A stretch of DNA of 64,000 nucleotides, taken from Sulfuracidifex metallicus DSM 6482 = JCM 9184. Its GTDB lineage: Archaea > Thermoproteota > Thermoprotei_A > Sulfolobales > Sulfolobaceae. Every line of letters starts with the position of its first letter. The stretch's first letter is position 1. The stretch spans positions 316,011 to 380,010 of the forward strand of contig CP135238.1 in the NCBI GenBank assembly GCA_032834875.1. Direction: 5' to 3'. Under the pieces are notes generated by a model, which worked only from the letters and a program-made list of their open reading frames with translations, had not been told where the DNA came from and ran no database searches. Of the stretch, positions 37,117-49,249 are shown piece by piece. A program made the position numbers and the translations under genes.

Positions 37117-40100
37117 TTAATCACCGTTATTTTTTTCCTTAACTCTATCAATTAGCTGTATTTCTTTATAAAGCTCATTTAGTAGATCAGTATAATTTAT
37201 TTCGCCTCTTTCTACTTTATCCATTTTGGATAGTAATTGACGAGTTCTCTCTTCGCCTACAAAATTACCGTAATTTGAATTGAGGTAATCGTTCACTGCT
37301 ATTCCTAGGTTTGAAGGAATTAGCCTTTTAATTTTTTTACTCTCTATGACGTACCCCCTCCTTAGTAATGTGTTAACAATTGTGGCGTAAGTGCTGGGTC
37401 TTCCTATACCCTTGTTTTTCATTTCAGTCACAAGATCTCCCTCGGTATAGAGCGGTTTTTCGGACTTTATAAACTCCCTAGTAATTTTACCTTCTACTGT
37501 TTTTCCCATTATGCCCTTCACGTAGACCTCGACTTCATTGTAAATCCTGAAAGGAACGTAAACCTTGTCCCTGAGTTTGGAATCTACTTCCTTATTGTTA
37601 CTTACTAACACCGAAAAAGGTAAATTAACCTCCGTCGGGTCCAAGGATAAATTAATTCCCTTTGTTTCAGCATTCAAATGTAATTTTACTCTTTTAACTA
37701 TAATAGGATTCAATTGACTCGAAATGAACCTCTTAAAGATCAGTTCATATATTCTAAAATGTTGCCTCTTAAACTGCTTAGAGGGTTCTATGTCTCCTGA
37801 TTCTATTGCGGTATACAATTGATCTGAATCCATTGGCTTAGTAGGTCTTATAGCCTCATGTGCTCCTCCTTCCCCCCATCCTCTCGGCTTGAATTCTTCC
37901 GGCAATACCCCAAGGAGTTGTTTTAGGTAATTTTCAGCCACAGAGATTCCAACGTTAGATATTCTTGTGCTGTCCGTCCTATGGTAAGTAATTAGACCGC
38001 TCTCAAATAAGTCCTGAGCCACAGACATGCTCTCTTGAGCCGATATGCCCAGAAGCTGTGATGAATCGGAAAGGAGGGAATCTGTAGTGTAAGGCGGAAG
38101 AGGACCGAAGGTTTCCTCCGAGATCTCTACGTTATTAACGTTAACATTAACGCTGTCCCCTATTTTGATTCCCTTTTCTTTTATTACAGTGAAATTAAAT
38201 TTATCTAGAGATATTACTAAAATTTTTTTAGCATTCTTTTTGTACTCATTCAAGTAACGATTTACTATCCAATTCAGGACTGGAGTTTGAACTCTTCCCG
38301 CACTTAGGTTATAATACGGCTCGTTCTTGTTGCATATTTCCTTCAAATAAGAAGTGGATTTCTTTTCGTTGAGTTTGTTGCAATAACTCTTCCAGAAGAA
38401 GTCTCTAAGCACGTATGAAAGTTTGAAGCCTATCCATCTGTCTTCAACTCTCCTGACTATTTGAGACTTGACCAAAGGAATCATGAACTCCCTCGGGTTG
38501 TTTATGGCGTTTACTATAGCTCTCCTTGTAACTTCGTGGAACTCGGCCCTCTTTATGTTTCTATTGTAAGGCTTTAACGCAACGTATAAGTCCCAAGCAA
38601 TTTTTTCACCCTCAGTATCAGGGTCTGTACCTATAAGTACTGAGTCCGCCTCCATGACCAGTTTACGTAAACCGTTTATCACCACCTTTTTATCACTCAC
38701 AACTCTGCCTCCACATCTTGGGCAAACACCTTCCTTGTCAGTTGTGAATTGATGACCGTTTTCGCATCTCTTTATTGTAGTATAGTACGGAACGAATTCT
38801 TGATTTCCTCTGCTACTTTCTTTCACTTCAACTCCGTAAAGACCTCTGTCCTCGGTGGTTAAATCATAAACATGTCCTATGCTTGCAGTTACCATCAATA
38901 CCTTGTCACCTATTACTGTCTCGAACACTCTTATTCCGTTAGTTTCCCTCACTGTAGGTCTGGAAAAGAATCCCGAGATGGTCTTAGCCTTGTGTGGTGA
39001 CTCCACTATCAGTAAAGTAGTCTTAATTTTTGAGATGGAGTTTTCCAAATATCCACCAGATCTGGCTACACTTATCTCCTTTCTTTCCCTATCTATATCT
39101 GACATGACTTGAGAGAGCGATTTCTCTCCAATTTTTCCTGAATCCAAATCGAATTCGTACCAGTTGTTTTCATCCAATATGAAGGACAATTTCTTTTGCA
39201 ACATGCTAAAAAGGCGTTGATCGTCTATCATAACCAAGGATAAGCCAGTGGTTAGTTCCGATCCAAAAAGTCTGGACGTTCTTCCGCTAGCCTGAATATA
39301 TGTAACGTAATCTGGCATCATTATAGATTTTCCCCTCACGACCACGTCTCCTATTTCAGAGATTTTCTCCAAGACTATCTCGTCCTTCAAGTTATCGTAC
39401 AGCGTCGAATACATATCCTTCAGTACAGTGTCGATAGATTTACCGTCCTTTACATCCCTAGCTATCATAGAGAGTGAAGCTGAGCTAGCTCTTCTTAGCC
39501 TCCTTTTAGCTTTATAAAGCATAGAACTGATGGAACTGTCCTTCTTAACTTGAGCTATCAGCGTCAATAGTTTTAGAGCAGTTAAAGGATGTATAGTTTC
39601 TCCGATCGAGAACTTAAACTTAGGTATTCCTACAAATATTGCATACTTGATCCTGCATGGTATATCTATTCCCCTTACTAGTACGCCATAATGTGTGGCA
39701 ACTCCTACCATAACGTCTATATCACCGTTCTTGAATTGATCGATTTTCTTGACGGAAGAAGATGAAAGCGAAACTACTCTTTTCTCGCCATCTAATTCCT
39801 TAGCTAGCTGCTCTGCATACTTATTACCCTTATCTATTGGAACGAAAATTAGACCTCCAGTTCCTAACCTAGTTATAATTTCTTTCACTTTTTTAACTAT
39901 TAGGTTCTCGTTTTCTGGTAAATTTGTGAAGGAATCTATTACTTTCCTTAAATAAATGTTTGAACTTCCTGGCTTGAATCCCATAAGTGAGGAAAGGACT
40001 GGATTGCTCCTGTTTACTGTAGCAGATGAGAACACAACAATCTTATCTTTACGCCTTAGCTCAGCGATCTTGGAGAAAGCTGAAGGATCTCTGTATGATA

Positions 40101-40842
40101 TTCTAAGCAATTCCTTAACTCTAGAAATGTCCTCTTCGCTGTAGCCTGCAAGCATGGTTACCGCCATAGCGCTCTTGTTTGACTTTAGTGCGGAGTCAAC
40201 GTCGTCAACAAAAAGGAATCCGAAGTCCAAGGTAGTTAATGTGTGAAGGTTCATCATGGCGAACCTAGAACTCAGTAGAGCAATGTCAAAGTCCTCCGCT
40301 TGAAGACTCTTCATGAACTCAGAACGTTGAGATTGTTTCATAGAAGAATCGTAGACAAGAAGCTTGATGTTAGACGAAGTGTTTACGGCAACCTCCTGTA
40401 TTTTCTGCTTAACTTGGTTCACAAGCGTTTTTGTAGGGAACATTAACAAGCTACGTTTTTGCTTTTTCGTAGCAAAGTAAACTGAAGATATAATCCCGAA
40501 GGTGGTTTTTCCTAATCCTGGAGGAGCTATGATCGAGAAACTCTCTCCCTTAGCTAACCTCACTATCCATGAACGTTGAGGACCTACTGGACCTGCTCTC
40601 ATTGCTAGCTTGAAGAATTCGGACATGAACTGAGTTTCCTTATATATTGAAAGGATTTCCTTCATGTTCTTTAAATTACCGTCCTTTTCAAGATATTGTA
40701 GAAGGGAACCTAGGTCTGCTATATTCCTTTCTTTTGGCATGCACTTGGAACACACTAAACCCTTAACTAGTCTAAGTGCATCTATGTCCCCTCCGCAGTT
40801 GGGACAGGACTCTGCATATGTAGAAAAAGGAATATCAGACAA
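37117..40842 (-). CDS. rgy: Reverse gyrase (TopR1-like)
   Basis: Introduces positive supercoils; the hallmark enzyme of hyperthermophiles. The 1241-aa fusion has an N-terminal zinc finger (C13, C16, C31, C34), an SF2 helicase-like domain with Walker [10 protein letters not shown] (from 106) and DDVD (213-216), then topoisomerase [18 protein letters not shown] (611-620), GTDPDTEG (738-745), and the catalytic tyrosine Y953 in ITYHRTDS. A second zinc motif has C693, C707 and C710. TTG start at 40842. Neighbourhood with cdc48 matches the TopR1 locus of Sulfolobus (from memory). Confidence 0.96.
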   Translation of the reverse strand: MSDIPFSTYAESCPNCGGDIDALRLVKGLVCSKCMPKERNIADLGSLLQYLEKDGNLKNMKEILSIYKETQFMSEFFKLAMRAGPVGPQRSWIVRLAKGESFSIIAPPGLGKTTFGIISSVYFATKKQKRSLLMFPTKTLVNQVKQKIQEVAVNTSSNIKLLVYDSSMKQSQRSEFMKSLQAEDFDIALLSSRFAMMNLHTLTTLDFGFLFVDDVDSALKSNKSAMAVTMLAGYSEEDISRVKELLRISYRDPSAFSKIAELRRKDKIVVFSSATVNRSNPVLSSLMGFKPGSSNIYLRKVIDSFTNLPENENLIVKKVKEIITRLGTGGLIFVPIDKGNKYAEQLAKELDGEKRVVSLSSSSVKKIDQFKNGDIDVMVGVATHYGVLVRGIDIPCRIKYAIFVGIPKFKFSIGETIHPLTALKLLTLIAQVKKDSSISSMLYKAKRRLRRASSASLSMIARDVKDGKSIDTVLKDMYSTLYDNLKDEIVLEKISEIGDVVVRGKSIMMPDYVTYIQASGRTSRLFGSELTTGLSLVMIDDQRLFSMLQKKLSFILDENNWYEFDLDSGKIGEKSLSQVMSDIDRERKEISVARSGGYLENSISKIKTTLLIVESPHKAKTISGFFSRPTVRETNGIRVFETVIGDKVLMVTASIGHVYDLTTEDRGLYGVEVKESSRGNQEFVPYYTTIKRCENGHQFTTDKEGVCPRCGGRVVSDKKVVINGLRKLVMEADSVLIGTDPDTEGEKIAWDLYVALKPYNRNIKRAEFHEVTRRAIVNAINNPREFMIPLVKSQIVRRVEDRWIGFKLSYVLRDFFWKSYCNKLNEKKSTSYLKEICNKNEPYYNLSAGRVQTPVLNWIVNRYLNEYKKNAKKILVISLDKFNFTVIKEKGIKIGDSVNVNVNNVEISEETFGPLPPYTTDSLLSDSSQLLGISAQESMSVAQDLFESGLITYHRTDSTRISNVGISVAENYLKQLLGVLPEEFKPRGWGEGGAHEAIRPTKPMDSDQLYTAIESGDIEPSKQFKRQHFRIYELIFKRFISSQLNPIIVKRVKLHLNAETKGINLSLDPTEVNLPFSVLVSNNKEVDSKLRDKVYVPFRIYNEVEVYVKGIMGKTVEGKITREFIKSEKPLYTEGDLVTEMKNKGIGRPSTYATIVNTLLRRGYVIESKKIKRLIPSNLGIAVNDYLNSNYGNFVGEERTRQLLSKMDKVERGEINYTDLLNELYKEIQLIDRVKEKNNGD

Positions 40843-40869
40843 GTATCTCGTGTGTTTTACTGAAAAGAC

Positions 40870-40879
40870 TTATTTAAAT
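40870..40879. promoter_or_regulatory. TATA-like element between reverse gyrase and cdc48
   Basis: TTATTTAAAT (40870-40879) contains palindromic ATTTAAAT centred 23.5 nt before the cdc48 ATG 40899, consistent with a leaderless cdc48 transcript. For the divergent reverse gyrase the same box would give a leader of several bases before TTG 40842. It is the only TATA candidate in the 56-bp gap. Confidence 0.45.
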
Positions 40880-40898
40880 GGTTCTGCTATTTACATAC

Positions 40899-43151
40899 AT
40901 GTCGTCCAACGGTATAAGGTTAAGAGTATCTGAGGCTAGACAGAGAGATGTAGGGAAGAAGATAGGTAGACTTACATTTAACATCATGAATAAGTTGGGC
41001 GTAGATTCTGGAGATTATGTGGAGGTTGTCGGTCCTTCAGGTTCCTCCATAGTCCAGGCCATGCCTACCTATGACGTGTCTGACTCCGAGATTAAGATAG
41101 ACGGTTACGTTAGAAAGGCTATAGGTGTTTCCATAGGAGATGAAGTCACTGTTAAGAAAGCTAGTGTGTCTCCAGCCAATAAGGTAGTACTTGCACCAAC
41201 TCAGCCAATTAGATTCGATCAATCCTTCGTTAATTATGTAAAAGAGTTGCTTACAGATAAGCCACTTTCGAAGGGCGAAACAATACCAATTCCCATATAT
41301 ACGGGGTCTCTCGATTTAGTTGTAATTAATACAACGCCTTCCAACAGCGTATATGTCACTAGTAACACTGCGATAGAGATAAGGGAAGAACCTGTAAAGG
41401 AGCAGGCAAGCTTCCCAAAGGTAACATGGGAGGATATAGGTGACCTAGAAGACGTAAAGTCCAAGATTAGAGAAATAGTTGAATTACCGATGAAGCACCC
41501 AGAGGTGTTTCAGCACCTCGGTATAGAGCCACCAAAGGGAGTTCTCTTGTATGGACCTCCAGGCGTTGGAAAGACCCTGCTTGCTAGGGCATTGGCAAAT
41601 GAGATAGGTGCGTATTTTACTTCAATAAATGGACCAGAGATCATGAGCAAGTTCTACGGCGAAAGCGAGCAAAGACTTAGAGAAATATTCGATGAAGCTG
41701 AGAAAAACGCTCCGTCAATAGTGTTCATAGACGAAATAGATGCAATAGCACCCAAGAGGGAGGAATCTACAGGAGAAGTAGAAAAGAGGGTAGTAGCGCA
41801 GCTACTCACTTTAATGGACGGTATAAAGGGTAGAGGTAAAATTGTTATAATCGGAGCTACTAACAGACCCGACGCGGTGGATCAAGCCTTAAGAAGGCCT
41901 GGCAGATTTGACAGGGAAATCGAAATTAGGCCGCCTGACACTAAAGGAAGGAAGGATATACTTCAGGTTCACACAAGGAATATGCCTCTAGTAGACGAAG
42001 GACCAGACAAGGTTGACTTAGATAAGATAGCCGAGTTAACTAACGGCTATACAGGTGCAGATCTGGCAGCTCTTTCTAAGGAAGCTGCGATTGCAGCTTT
42101 GAGGAGATTCATGCAGGAAAAGAAGATTAACTTTGACACTCCTCAAATACCTGCAGATGTATTAAAAGAGCTGAAGGTTACCATGAACGACTTTATGGAA
42201 GCCATGAAGTCGGTTCAGCCTACACTCCTCAGGGAAGTTTATGTTGAAGTTCCAACAGTTCACTGGTCAGACATAGGAGGTTTAGATAACGTCAAACAGC
42301 AGTTGAGAGAAGCTGTGGAGTGGCCAATGAGGTTCCCTCAGCTGTTCGAGAAAACCGGAATAAGACCGCCTAAAGGAGTTCTCTTGTTCGGTCCTCCTGG
42401 TACTGGAAAGACCATGCTTGCTAAGGCAGTAGCTACTGAGAGCAACGCAAACTTCATAGCCGTAAGAGGTCCTGAAGTTCTCTCTAAGTGGGTAGGAGAG
42501 AGCGAAAAGGCAATAAGAGAAGTATTCAAGAGAGCGAGACAAACTGCACCTTGTGTAGTCTTCTTCGATGAAATAGATGCAATAGCTCCGTCTAGGGAAA
42601 GAATACATGGAGACTCTGGAGTAACAGATAGAATAGTGAATCAACTTCTCTCAGAAATGGACGGAATAGAGGCTCTAAACAGAGTAATAGTTATAGGAGC
42701 AACTAACAGAGCTACTTTATTGGATCCAGCTTTACTTAGACCTGGAAGATTCGACAGGATAATTTACGTCCCACCACCAGACCTCAAAGCAAGGATTGAC
42801 ATACTTAAGGTACACCTTAAGTCGGTTCCAACGAGCCCAGATCTGAACTTGGAGGAGATAGCGAAGAAGTTAGAAGGATACACCGGAGCTGACATAGAGG
42901 CTCTAGTTAGAGAAACGGTAATGCTCAAGCTAAGGAACGTATATTCAGGATGCGTAGAAAAGGCAAACAGCGAATGCAAGGAGGAAGAATGTAAGAATAA
43001 GGTAGTGAACGAATGCATGAACAACGTAGACGTGAAAGTTACGACCCAAGATTTGGAGGAAGGAATGAAGATAGTCACACCAAGCTTAACAAAAGCTGAC
43101 ATACAGAGATACGAAACCATGTCAAAGCAGTTGAAACAAAGCGTGATATAA
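40899..43151 (+). CDS. AAA ATPase Cdc48/VAT
   Basis: The 750-aa protein is a hexameric unfoldase that feeds the proteasome. An N domain (1-185) is followed by two AAA modules: GPPGVGKT with FIDEIDAI in D1, GPPGTGKT with FFDEIDAI in D2. ATG 40899 is preferred to 40878 on the family N terminus and the TATA position. An insert near the end holds four cysteines (C685, C693, C698, C706), not something I expect in the family. The C terminus ends KQLKQSVI. Confidence 0.95.
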   Translation: MSSNGIRLRVSEARQRDVGKKIGRLTFNIMNKLGVDSGDYVEVVGPSGSSIVQAMPTYDVSDSEIKIDGYVRKAIGVSIGDEVTVKKASVSPANKVVLAPTQPIRFDQSFVNYVKELLTDKPLSKGETIPIPIYTGSLDLVVINTTPSNSVYVTSNTAIEIREEPVKEQASFPKVTWEDIGDLEDVKSKIREIVELPMKHPEVFQHLGIEPPKGVLLYGPPGVGKTLLARALANEIGAYFTSINGPEIMSKFYGESEQRLREIFDEAEKNAPSIVFIDEIDAIAPKREESTGEVEKRVVAQLLTLMDGIKGRGKIVIIGATNRPDAVDQALRRPGRFDREIEIRPPDTKGRKDILQVHTRNMPLVDEGPDKVDLDKIAELTNGYTGADLAALSKEAAIAALRRFMQEKKINFDTPQIPADVLKELKVTMNDFMEAMKSVQPTLLREVYVEVPTVHWSDIGGLDNVKQQLREAVEWPMRFPQLFEKTGIRPPKGVLLFGPPGTGKTMLAKAVATESNANFIAVRGPEVLSKWVGESEKAIREVFKRARQTAPCVVFFDEIDAIAPSRERIHGDSGVTDRIVNQLLSEMDGIEALNRVIVIGATNRATLLDPALLRPGRFDRIIYVPPPDLKARIDILKVHLKSVPTSPDLNLEEIAKKLEGYTGADIEALVRETVMLKLRNVYSGCVEKANSECKEEECKNKVVNECMNNVDVKVTTQDLEEGMKIVTPSLTKADIQRYETMSKQLKQSVI

Positions 43152-43153
43152 AA

Positions 43154-44401
43154 ATGAGGAAATATAAGATACTTCTAGTCATAGGAGATGGGTTAGGAGA
43201 TAGACCGGTCACGTCGTTAGGAGGAATGACTCCCCTTCAATATGCCAGAAAACCCAACATAGATAAACTGTTGAAGACTTCCATTGTAGGACTGATGGAT
43301 CCAATTTCTCCTGGCGTAATTCCAGGGAGCGACACTTCTCATTTGGCAATATTTGGATTAGACCCATACAAGTACTACAGAGGTAGGGGAGCATTTGAAG
43401 CATTAGGTGCAGGGGCACAACTAAAACACGGAGATGTAGCCTTCAGGGGCAACTTCGCTACAGTGGATAACAACATGATAGTTAAGGATAGGAGGGCTGG
43501 AAGGAAACTGGACGAAGGTCAAGCCTTAGTTGACGAATTAAACCAGAAGATAGGGACAATAGATGACGTCAAGGTGTCCTTCTACAAAGGTACAGAACAT
43601 AGGGTAGCTGTTGTGCTATCTGGAGATTCATTGAGCGATAAAGTTGGAGATACAGACCCACATGAAGTAGGCAAGAGAGTAAAGGAGAGTGAGCCTATTG
43701 ATGGTTCCCATGAAGCCAAGAGAACGTCTTCAGTGCTGAACAAACTCACTGAAGCCATGTACAAGGTACTAAATGAATCCGAAATTAACAAGGAAAGAGT
43801 AAAGAAAGGAGAGCTTCCAGCTAATATAGTGTTAGTTAGGGGAGCCGCCAGTTACGTTAAGCTACCAAAGTTAAGTGATTATGCGGGTTTAAGGGGCGCC
43901 ACTGTTGCAGCAACTGCTCTAATTAAAGGTATATGCAAGGAACTTGGAATGAACGTAGTTACTCCACCCGGGGCTACGGGAGGGATAGATACAGATTATG
44001 ATTCTAAGGCTAATACGGCAATAGACTTCTTAAAATCCGATGATTATGATTTGGTTTTCCTTCACATTAAAGCTACTGATGCAGCGTCCCATGATGGGAA
44101 GATTCAAGAAAAAGTTAAGGCGATAGAGAAAATAGACTACGTAATAGGTAAAATATTAGACGCTGTAGGTGACGATATGATAATAGCGTTGACAGGAGAT
44201 CACTCAACACCAGTTGAGAAGAAGGAGCATGCAGGGGATCCAGTGCCAATCTTCATTCATGTACCTTATCCGATATCTTACGATAGCGTGGAAGACTTCA
44301 ACGAAATTGACGCGAAGAAGGGTTCACTAAAGATTAGAGGTCTGGATATCTTAAACTTGCTACTTAATTACTCTCAGAGAGCAGAAAAGTACGGAGCCTG
44401 A
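43154..44401 (+). CDS. apgM: 2,3-Bisphosphoglycerate-independent phosphoglycerate mutase, archaeal type
   Basis: Interconverts 3- and 2-phosphoglycerate in glycolysis and gluconeogenesis. The 415-aa alkaline-phosphatase-like enzyme has [16 protein letters not shown], the nucleophile serine in [21 protein letters not shown], and the late [19 protein letters not shown] with metal ligands. Begins 2 nt after cdc48. Confidence 0.95.
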   Translation: MRKYKILLVIGDGLGDRPVTSLGGMTPLQYARKPNIDKLLKTSIVGLMDPISPGVIPGSDTSHLAIFGLDPYKYYRGRGAFEALGAGAQLKHGDVAFRGNFATVDNNMIVKDRRAGRKLDEGQALVDELNQKIGTIDDVKVSFYKGTEHRVAVVLSGDSLSDKVGDTDPHEVGKRVKESEPIDGSHEAKRTSSVLNKLTEAMYKVLNESEINKERVKKGELPANIVLVRGAASYVKLPKLSDYAGLRGATVAATALIKGICKELGMNVVTPPGATGGIDTDYDSKANTAIDFLKSDDYDLVFLHIKATDAASHDGKIQEKVKAIEKIDYVIGKILDAVGDDMIIALTGDHSTPVEKKEHAGDPVPIFIHVPYPISYDSVEDFNEIDAKKGSLKIRGLDILNLLLNYSQRAEKYGA

Positions 44402-44437
44402 TATGTATAACCTAGACAAGATAATGACTGAATAAAC

Positions 44438-44470
44438 GTTTTTCTTCTTATTCTCCTCTCCCTTGTTCTT
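44438..44470 (+). terminator. Pyrimidine-rich 3' end after apgM
   Basis: T-runs (GTTTTTCTTCTTATTCTCC) follow the apgM stop by about 37 nt, a probable U-tract terminator. The rest of the 227-bp convergent gap holds the palindrome at 44521-44538 and a weak C/D box-like motif at 44611-44659. Confidence 0.4.
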
Positions 44471-44520
44471 ATTGGTTGTGCATTATTACTCTAGATAGAA
44501 TAGATTTAGCTCATTTTTGT

Positions 44521-44538
44521 TATTTTTAATTAAAAATA
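44521..44538. repeat. 18-nt perfect AT palindrome between convergent genes
   Basis: TATTTTTAATTAAAAATA is a perfect palindrome. In the RNA it gives a U-run in both directions, so it could act as a bidirectional terminator between apgM and the kinase gene. Confidence 0.4.
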
Positions 44539-44628
44539 CAGAAAAGCTGAAGAAGGATTAGACTAAAGAGAAAATAAAAACTTGGAAAGTATTATCATAA
44601 TATACTGTTCGTGATGAGGCTCGAAAGG

Positions 44629-45174
44629 TCAGATTGATGAAGACCCCGCGCAGGTCTGACACTCTTTTCTCTCAAACTTTGAGAGGATGTCTTTAACTCT
44701 CCACTTAATCATTCCATCAACTATGACTACTACAGATCCTGCTCTAGGTTGACCGTAAACCACAGCGTCACCTTCGTTTGCAAACAGTATACATGCTATA
44801 GCTAGCATGTCTTCTTCTCCCTTTACAAATAGTCTTCCGCCTTTCCCGTCGATTTTTCTCTTTACAACTTCCATGGAGGATAATCTAAGAATTCCAGCTT
44901 CATTTTCTATTACTTCATCTCCCTTTTGTTCATCTTCCATTGACTTGTTTCTCATGGTTTTTCCATCTATTATACTTAAAAATGGTTTTACGTTTCTGTC
45001 CTCAAATATTTTAGTTACATAGTCACCTACAGTTATTATTCTTCTTCCTTTAGTTACGTTTACTACACAATCCTTGTCTACTATCAACATTCCATAAGGT
45101 CTAGAAAGCTCAACTCTGGCTTGAGGGGTAGGCACTAGACATACGTCTACTTCAGGCTTATTGCATATTTCCAA
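44629..45174 (-). CDS. GTP-dependent dephospho-CoA kinase
   Basis: Catalyses the last step of coenzyme A synthesis in archaea. The 181-aa DUF359-type protein shows GDYVTKIF, SIIDGKTMRNKS, and VKGEEDMLAIACILFAN in order, matching the family that replaced CoaE. The first residues look loose; GTG 45135 would be a closer fit to the family. It overlaps the Spt4 gene by 28 nt and ends at a convergent gap. Confidence 0.88.
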   Translation of the reverse strand: MEICNKPEVDVCLVPTPQARVELSRPYGMLIVDKDCVVNVTKGRRIITVGDYVTKIFEDRNVKPFLSIIDGKTMRNKSMEDEQKGDEVIENEAGILRLSSMEVVKRKIDGKGGRLFVKGEEDMLAIACILFANEGDAVVYGQPRAGSVVVIVDGMIKWRVKDILSKFERKECQTCAGSSSI

Positions 45175-45344
45175 GGTTTCTGTACACCCATTAGCTTAGC
45201 GATATCAGATTCCAAATCGATTATAATCACCATTCCTTCCCATTCATCAGTGAAGTACTGTCCATCACAGACTGGGCATTTTGCAATATCTGGCGTCGTT
45301 AAAGCCTTGCAATTCTTACAAGCCTTAAACTCCCTTTTCGCCAA
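45147..45344 (-). CDS. spt4: Transcription elongation factor Spt4 (RpoE'')
   Basis: The 65-aa zinc-ribbon protein partners Spt5 on elongating RNA polymerase. Zinc ligands are C9, C12, C23 and C26 (ACKNCK, KCPVCD). It follows rpoE (Rpo7) by 6 nt. Confidence 0.95.
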   Translation of the reverse strand: MAKREFKACKNCKALTTPDIAKCPVCDGQYFTDEWEGMVIIIDLESDIAKLMGVQKPWKYAISLK

Positions 45345-45350
45345 TCCTCA

Positions 45351-45887
45351 TCACTTTTCCTTAGTTATCCATTCCACTTTTCCTAAGGCCGGCTGTCTGG
45401 CGGTTAATCCGATCTTAGGTAACCTTCCTGCTGACGTAGCTATAGTTGCAATTCTAACCCTCATCAAGTCTCCCTTTTGAACAATTTTCTTTGTCTTTTC
45501 AGCATATATTATTCCTCTGTTCTTGTCGAACTTCATTCCCTCATCCGTTATTTGAGATATGTGTAGAAGTCCGTCCATTGGACCTAAATTAACGTAAACT
45601 CCGTAAGGATCTACTTGCTGTACCTCTCCCTCGGCCACCTCTTGAAGCATGGGAACGTAGGATAACATTTCGAATTCAACTTCATGATATGTGGCTCCGT
45701 CTCCGTAAATTATTTGCCCTTCCTCGCTTACCTTAGCGTTCAATATTGCCAGCACTAAGCCGAACTCTGGAGATAACTTCTCCTGATATTCCTGCTTCAG
45801 GTTTTCCAACGCTACTTCCTCTAAGGGCTTTCCAAAGGACTCTGGAGGAATTCTGACTATTCCCCTTGCCTTTATAAGTTTATACAT
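45351..45887 (-). CDS. rpoE: DNA-directed RNA polymerase subunit Rpo7 (RpoE')
   Basis: The 178-aa stalk subunit has an N-terminal RNP-like domain ([15 protein letters not shown]) and a C-terminal S1 domain ([19 protein letters not shown]). It binds nascent RNA with Rpo4. It follows the PIN-domain gene by 3 nt and lies in the aIF2-gamma to Spt4 operon. Confidence 0.95.
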   Translation of the reverse strand: MYKLIKARGIVRIPPESFGKPLEEVALENLKQEYQEKLSPEFGLVLAILNAKVSEEGQIIYGDGATYHEVEFEMLSYVPMLQEVAEGEVQQVDPYGVYVNLGPMDGLLHISQITDEGMKFDKNRGIIYAEKTKKIVQKGDLMRVRIATIATSAGRLPKIGLTARQPALGKVEWITKEK

Positions 45888-45890
45888 AGC

Positions 45891-46322
45891 TTACAATGGA
45901 ACTAAGGATTTTATAATTTTACCCTTTCCCTGAATGTAGAGTACTTTAATGCCACTTCTGAGAGCCTTTTCCTTCAATCTGCTATCGTTGGTCATTAAAA
46001 TCAATTTCATTTCTTTAGCCGTGTCAAGAAGACACTCGTCGACTCTCTTTCTGCATTCCATATCTATAAGCTTCCAGCTATTGGAGAACTTATCGAGGTA
46101 CTGTAGAGCAACGTTAACTCTGGCCGCTTTAGCGAAACCCTTTTCTCTCCCTCTTATTGTCATAAGTTCATTTATGACTGCTTTATGTATGTAAAAATCC
46201 GGCTTATAATCAAATCTTTCAACAATAGAAAGAAGTGGATCAAAACCCTCATAGATGTAGAGCAAAATGTTAGTATCCAGGACAACTCCTTCCTTTTCTT
46301 TGTTTACGATTTCACTATCCCC
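45891..46322 (-). CDS. PIN-domain RNase (Fcf1/UTP24-like)
   Basis: The protein (143 aa from ATG 46322, 149 from 46340) has the PIN acidic residues: [10 protein letters not shown] at the start, E in INELM, and [13 protein letters not shown]. Archaeal relatives of this kind sit with aIF2-gamma and Rpo7 and may process rRNA; they are not paired with a VapB antitoxin. The start overlaps the end of aIF2-gamma by 19 nt. Confidence 0.87.
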   Translation of the reverse strand, partial: GDSEIVNKEKEGVVLDTNILLYIYEGFDPLLSIVERFDYKPDFYIHKAVINELMTIRGREKGFAKAARVNVALQYLDKFSNSWKLIDMECRKRVDECLLDTAKEMKLILMTNDSRLKEKALRSGIKVLYIQGKGKIIKSLVPL

Positions 46323-47551
46323 CATCCTATTAGCCTCCACCTACCTCCGATTTGTTTGCTGATTACCGCTCTTACGTTGTTATCCCATATAGCTACGGGC
46401 CTCCTCAGCTCTACCTCTATGGAATTTGCCTTTGAAGCTTTCACTACACCTATGGTAGTAGCGGATCCTATTGAAAGCATTAAGGTCTCTCTAGCCTTGA
46501 TCGAATCAACCTTAGTCAAATCCTTGGTTCCAACAACTCTCTCCAATAATTGATACTCTATTGTTAGCTTGTCTAGAACGCTTACCTTTGCATCTGCAGG
46601 TACGACTATGTTTCCCAGAAGACCATCCGCCTTTGTTAAGGAAGGATCTAAATAAGTCCCCATAGCTACCAGTCCTCCAGGCTTTGCTTCATCAAATTCG
46701 TTGTCTCCGAACCTCAATGAGGAGACTTTTGTATATAATGGTTCAAAGTAAGCCTTTCCTTGTTTTTCAAACCTCACTCCTGGGACTATCTTTATCTCTT
46801 GTCCTACCTTGAAACTTCCTTGTATGATTGTACCTCCAACCACTCCTCCCTTTAAGTCCAAGTAAGATGTACCAGGTTTGTTTATGTCGAAGCTCCTTAT
46901 AATTAGCAGAACCGGACTCTTAGACGGATCCCTTTCTGGAGTCTTAATATGTTTCTCCATTGTTTCTATCAACGCATCAACATTAATCTTATGCAGAGCA
47001 CTTACTGGAACTATTGGCGATCCCTCAGCCCAAGTTCCCTTAATGAATTCCTTGATTGATTTGTATTGTGCTAAGGCCTCTTCCTTCGAAACTACGTCTA
47101 CCTTATTCTGTACAATCACTACGTTCTTTATTCCTATTATACCCAGAGCCGTAAAGTGCTCCCTAGTCTGAGGTTGAGGGAAAGGCTCATTTGCTGCAAC
47201 AACCAGAATAGCTCCATCCATCAACGCTGCTCCTGACAACATGGTAGCCATAAGAACTTCGTGTCCAGGAGCGTCTATCAGCGATATTCTTCTCAGAAAC
47301 TTAGGTTTCTCGTCCGATCCACACTGATTACATGAAGGCTCGGTGACGTATCCTTCCGGCTTTCTACAAGTTTCGCATAATCCTATGCTGGCCTCCGCGT
47401 AACCTAACTTTATCGTCATTCCTCGTTTTAGCTCTTCTGAGTGCTTAGAGGTCCAAGTTCCAGTTATTGCTTGGACTAGAGTAGTTTTACCGTGATCTAC
47501 ATGTCCTACAACTCCTATGTTTACTTCGGGTTGTACTGTTGGCCAGGACAA
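46304..47551 (-). CDS. Translation initiation factor aIF2 gamma subunit
   Basis: The GTPase that carries initiator tRNA. The 415-aa protein has G1 GHVDHGKT (16-23), DAPGHE (G3), QNKVD (G4), and a zinc knuckle CETC...CNQC around residues 60-75. The two beta-barrel domains follow. TTG start at 47551; 4 nt after the S6e stop. Confidence 0.96.
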   Translation of the reverse strand: MSWPTVQPEVNIGVVGHVDHGKTTLVQAITGTWTSKHSEELKRGMTIKLGYAEASIGLCETCRKPEGYVTEPSCNQCGSDEKPKFLRRISLIDAPGHEVLMATMLSGAALMDGAILVVAANEPFPQPQTREHFTALGIIGIKNVVIVQNKVDVVSKEEALAQYKSIKEFIKGTWAEGSPIVPVSALHKINVDALIETMEKHIKTPERDPSKSPVLLIIRSFDINKPGTSYLDLKGGVVGGTIIQGSFKVGQEIKIVPGVRFEKQGKAYFEPLYTKVSSLRFGDNEFDEAKPGGLVAMGTYLDPSLTKADGLLGNIVVPADAKVSVLDKLTIEYQLLERVVGTKDLTKVDSIKARETLMLSIGSATTIGVVKASKANSIEVELRRPVAIWDNNVRAVISKQIGGRWRLIGWGIVKS

Positions 47552-47555
47552 ATCA

Positions 47556-48194
47556 TCACCTTAAAATTATTGCATTTACTTGGACTAATTCCTGAACTAC
47601 CATGTTACCTCGAACGGTCTTTCTACGCCTTTCGCCGTCCTCCTCTGGATGATACCCTGGAGGTCCGCTTATTAGTAACCTTTTCTTAACTCCTCCTCCA
47701 ACATCAGGTCTCATCGGGAAACCTGAGTTATCAGAACCACCAGTTATCTTCAACTTAAGTGGAACTCCTAATGTTCCCAACTCCACTACGTCACCTATCT
47801 TACGCCCAATTAAGGAGGACTTATTCTGATCTATAGTTAACTGGAAAGCCTTAGTTCTGTAGGCTTTGGCTTCAAACTCGGAAGCCCCATACTTTTCGGA
47901 CGCCTCTTGGCTTATCCATATCTCGTTGTCAGGAACCATCGAATCTACCTCAATTCTGAAGTGTGTCTTTATCTTAGACAGTTTGTCTCCCTCTTGCTTG
48001 ATTATCTCTAAAGTTACGAACATATCAGCGTTCAATGATTGCTTGATTTTCTCGTTCATTTTTGCAATAGGCAAATTCTTACCTTCTTTTTCTCCGCTCT
48101 GAGCTTGAACTTTATCTGATACCTTGACCTTAACGTTCTCTACCTTTGAAGAAGTCGAGCTAGGATCAGAAATGACGAGTTTAAAGTCTGGCAA
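47556..48194 (-). CDS. rps6e: Small ribosomal subunit protein S6e
   Basis: The 212-aa protein has an N-terminal S6e strand ([11 protein letters not shown]), a Sulfolobales-type insertion, the conserved [10 protein letters not shown] motif and the basic end [14 protein letters not shown] start at 48194 with AAGGTGG about 10 nt upstream as ribosome binding site. Archaeal S6e is often about 130 aa; the extra part is an insertion, as in other Sulfolobales. First gene of the operon running to the dephospho-CoA kinase. Confidence 0.92.
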   Translation of the reverse strand: MPDFKLVISDPSSTSSKVENVKVKVSDKVQAQSGEKEGKNLPIAKMNEKIKQSLNADMFVTLEIIKQEGDKLSKIKTHFRIEVDSMVPDNEIWISQEASEKYGASEFEAKAYRTKAFQLTIDQNKSSLIGRKIGDVVELGTLGVPLKLKITGGSDNSGFPMRPDVGGGVKKRLLISGPPGYHPEEDGERRRKTVRGNMVVQELVQVNAIILR

Positions 48195-48230
48195 TATACA
48201 TCCACCTTCATGAGCTTATCTTAATTCAAG

Positions 48231-48238
48231 TATATAAA
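48231..48238. promoter_or_regulatory. Shared TATA element of cbiX and the S6e operon
   Basis: TATATAAA is centred 24.5 nt before the cbiX ATG 48259 (leaderless). In the minus direction, TTTATATA gives a leader of about 15 nt that includes the S6e ribosome binding site. Confidence 0.5.
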
Positions 48239-48258
48239 ATCGTACTCAAAGGAATACA

Positions 48259-48654
48259 ATGATAGCCTTGTTAGGTGTTCTTCTTGTATTACATGGGAGT
48301 AAGATCCCCCAATGGAAAGAAATGGCAGTAGGATATGCGTCGATGCTTAGAGAGAACTTTCCTCTAGTCGAATATGGCTTTTTAGAGTTCGATACGCCTG
48401 ACCTTAGATCTGCATTAGAGTCTCTAGTTGCTAAAGGGGCAGAAGAGGTAGTTGTAGTTCCCTTACTCTTCGCTACGGGTACCCATTTCCTTAAGGATAT
48501 ACCTAGACTTTTAGGAATAGAAGGAGAAAATAATACAGTATTGGGAAAAAAGATAAACGTAAAGATAGCACAGCCTATTGGATTAGATGAAAGAGTAGCG
48601 GAGATTCTTAAGGAGAGAGTTGAAGGTGTAATTGAAACCTCTAAACCAAATTGA
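48259..48654 (+). CDS. cbiX: Short CbiX/SirB-type sirohydrochlorin chelatase
   Basis: Inserts Co (or Fe/Ni) into sirohydrochlorin. The 131-aa single-domain archaeal form has His12 (LVLHGSK) and His76 ([10 protein letters not shown]) as metal ligands. It would work as a homodimer. CbiA, another cobalamin gene, is at 52036. Confidence 0.9.
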   Translation: MIALLGVLLVLHGSKIPQWKEMAVGYASMLRENFPLVEYGFLEFDTPDLRSALESLVAKGAEEVVVVPLLFATGTHFLKDIPRLLGIEGENNTVLGKKINVKIAQPIGLDERVAEILKERVEGVIETSKPN

Positions 48655-48779
48655 AATTTTATGTAGTAGCGTGTCTCCCTTATTTTGCGAAGCACAAAAA
48701 GTGTAACATTAAAAGAAGAAAAGTGTATAAGTTTAGCCCATATGAGAAAGAGAAAAACTTGTTTCTACTGTTATATTTT

Positions 48780-49244
48780 TCATGAGGCTTCTGCGGAGGC
48801 TATGAGTAACTCTGCCTTGGCAGGATCGTAACGCCAGTCCTTAGGTAGCTTCGCAACGCCTACGTAATAGCTGCTAAGCCTCCTTATTTTAGACTCAACT
48901 TCCTCCAGACCTCTCTTAGCCTTCTTATCCTTTGGATACTCGTTAAGATGCCTCCTTACGTTTACAGCCTTCTTTATCAGGTTGAATAGATCCTCCGGAA
49001 TCTTAGGTGCCACTCCTCTCTCCTCTAATATCTGATTGACCTTCTTTCTTGTTATCTGCTTAACTAACGGTACTCCGTACTGGTCCCTGAGTACAAGTCC
49101 AATCATGGAAGGAGGATATCCTTTTTTGGCTAATTCTTCGACTAGAACTTCAACTTCCTCTCTGGTAAACTTAACCCACTTAGGGGATCCTGCTCTTGCG
49201 GGTCTAATTGAATGAGATTTACCTCTAGCTCTCCTCTTATTCAT
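48780..49244 (-). CDS. rps15: Small ribosomal subunit protein S15 (uS15, archaeal long form)
   Basis: The 154-aa protein begins [19 protein letters not shown] and shows the archaeal/eukaryotic S15 sections [20 protein letters not shown], and [24 protein letters not shown] 49253 would add three residues. It ends at the AT-rich gap before cbiX. Confidence 0.94.
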   Translation of the reverse strand: MNKRRARGKSHSIRPARAGSPKWVKFTREEVEVLVEELAKKGYPPSMIGLVLRDQYGVPLVKQITRKKVNQILEERGVAPKIPEDLFNLIKKAVNVRRHLNEYPKDKKAKRGLEEVESKIRRLSSYYVGVAKLPKDWRYDPAKAELLIASAEAS

Positions 49245-49249
49245 CGTCT

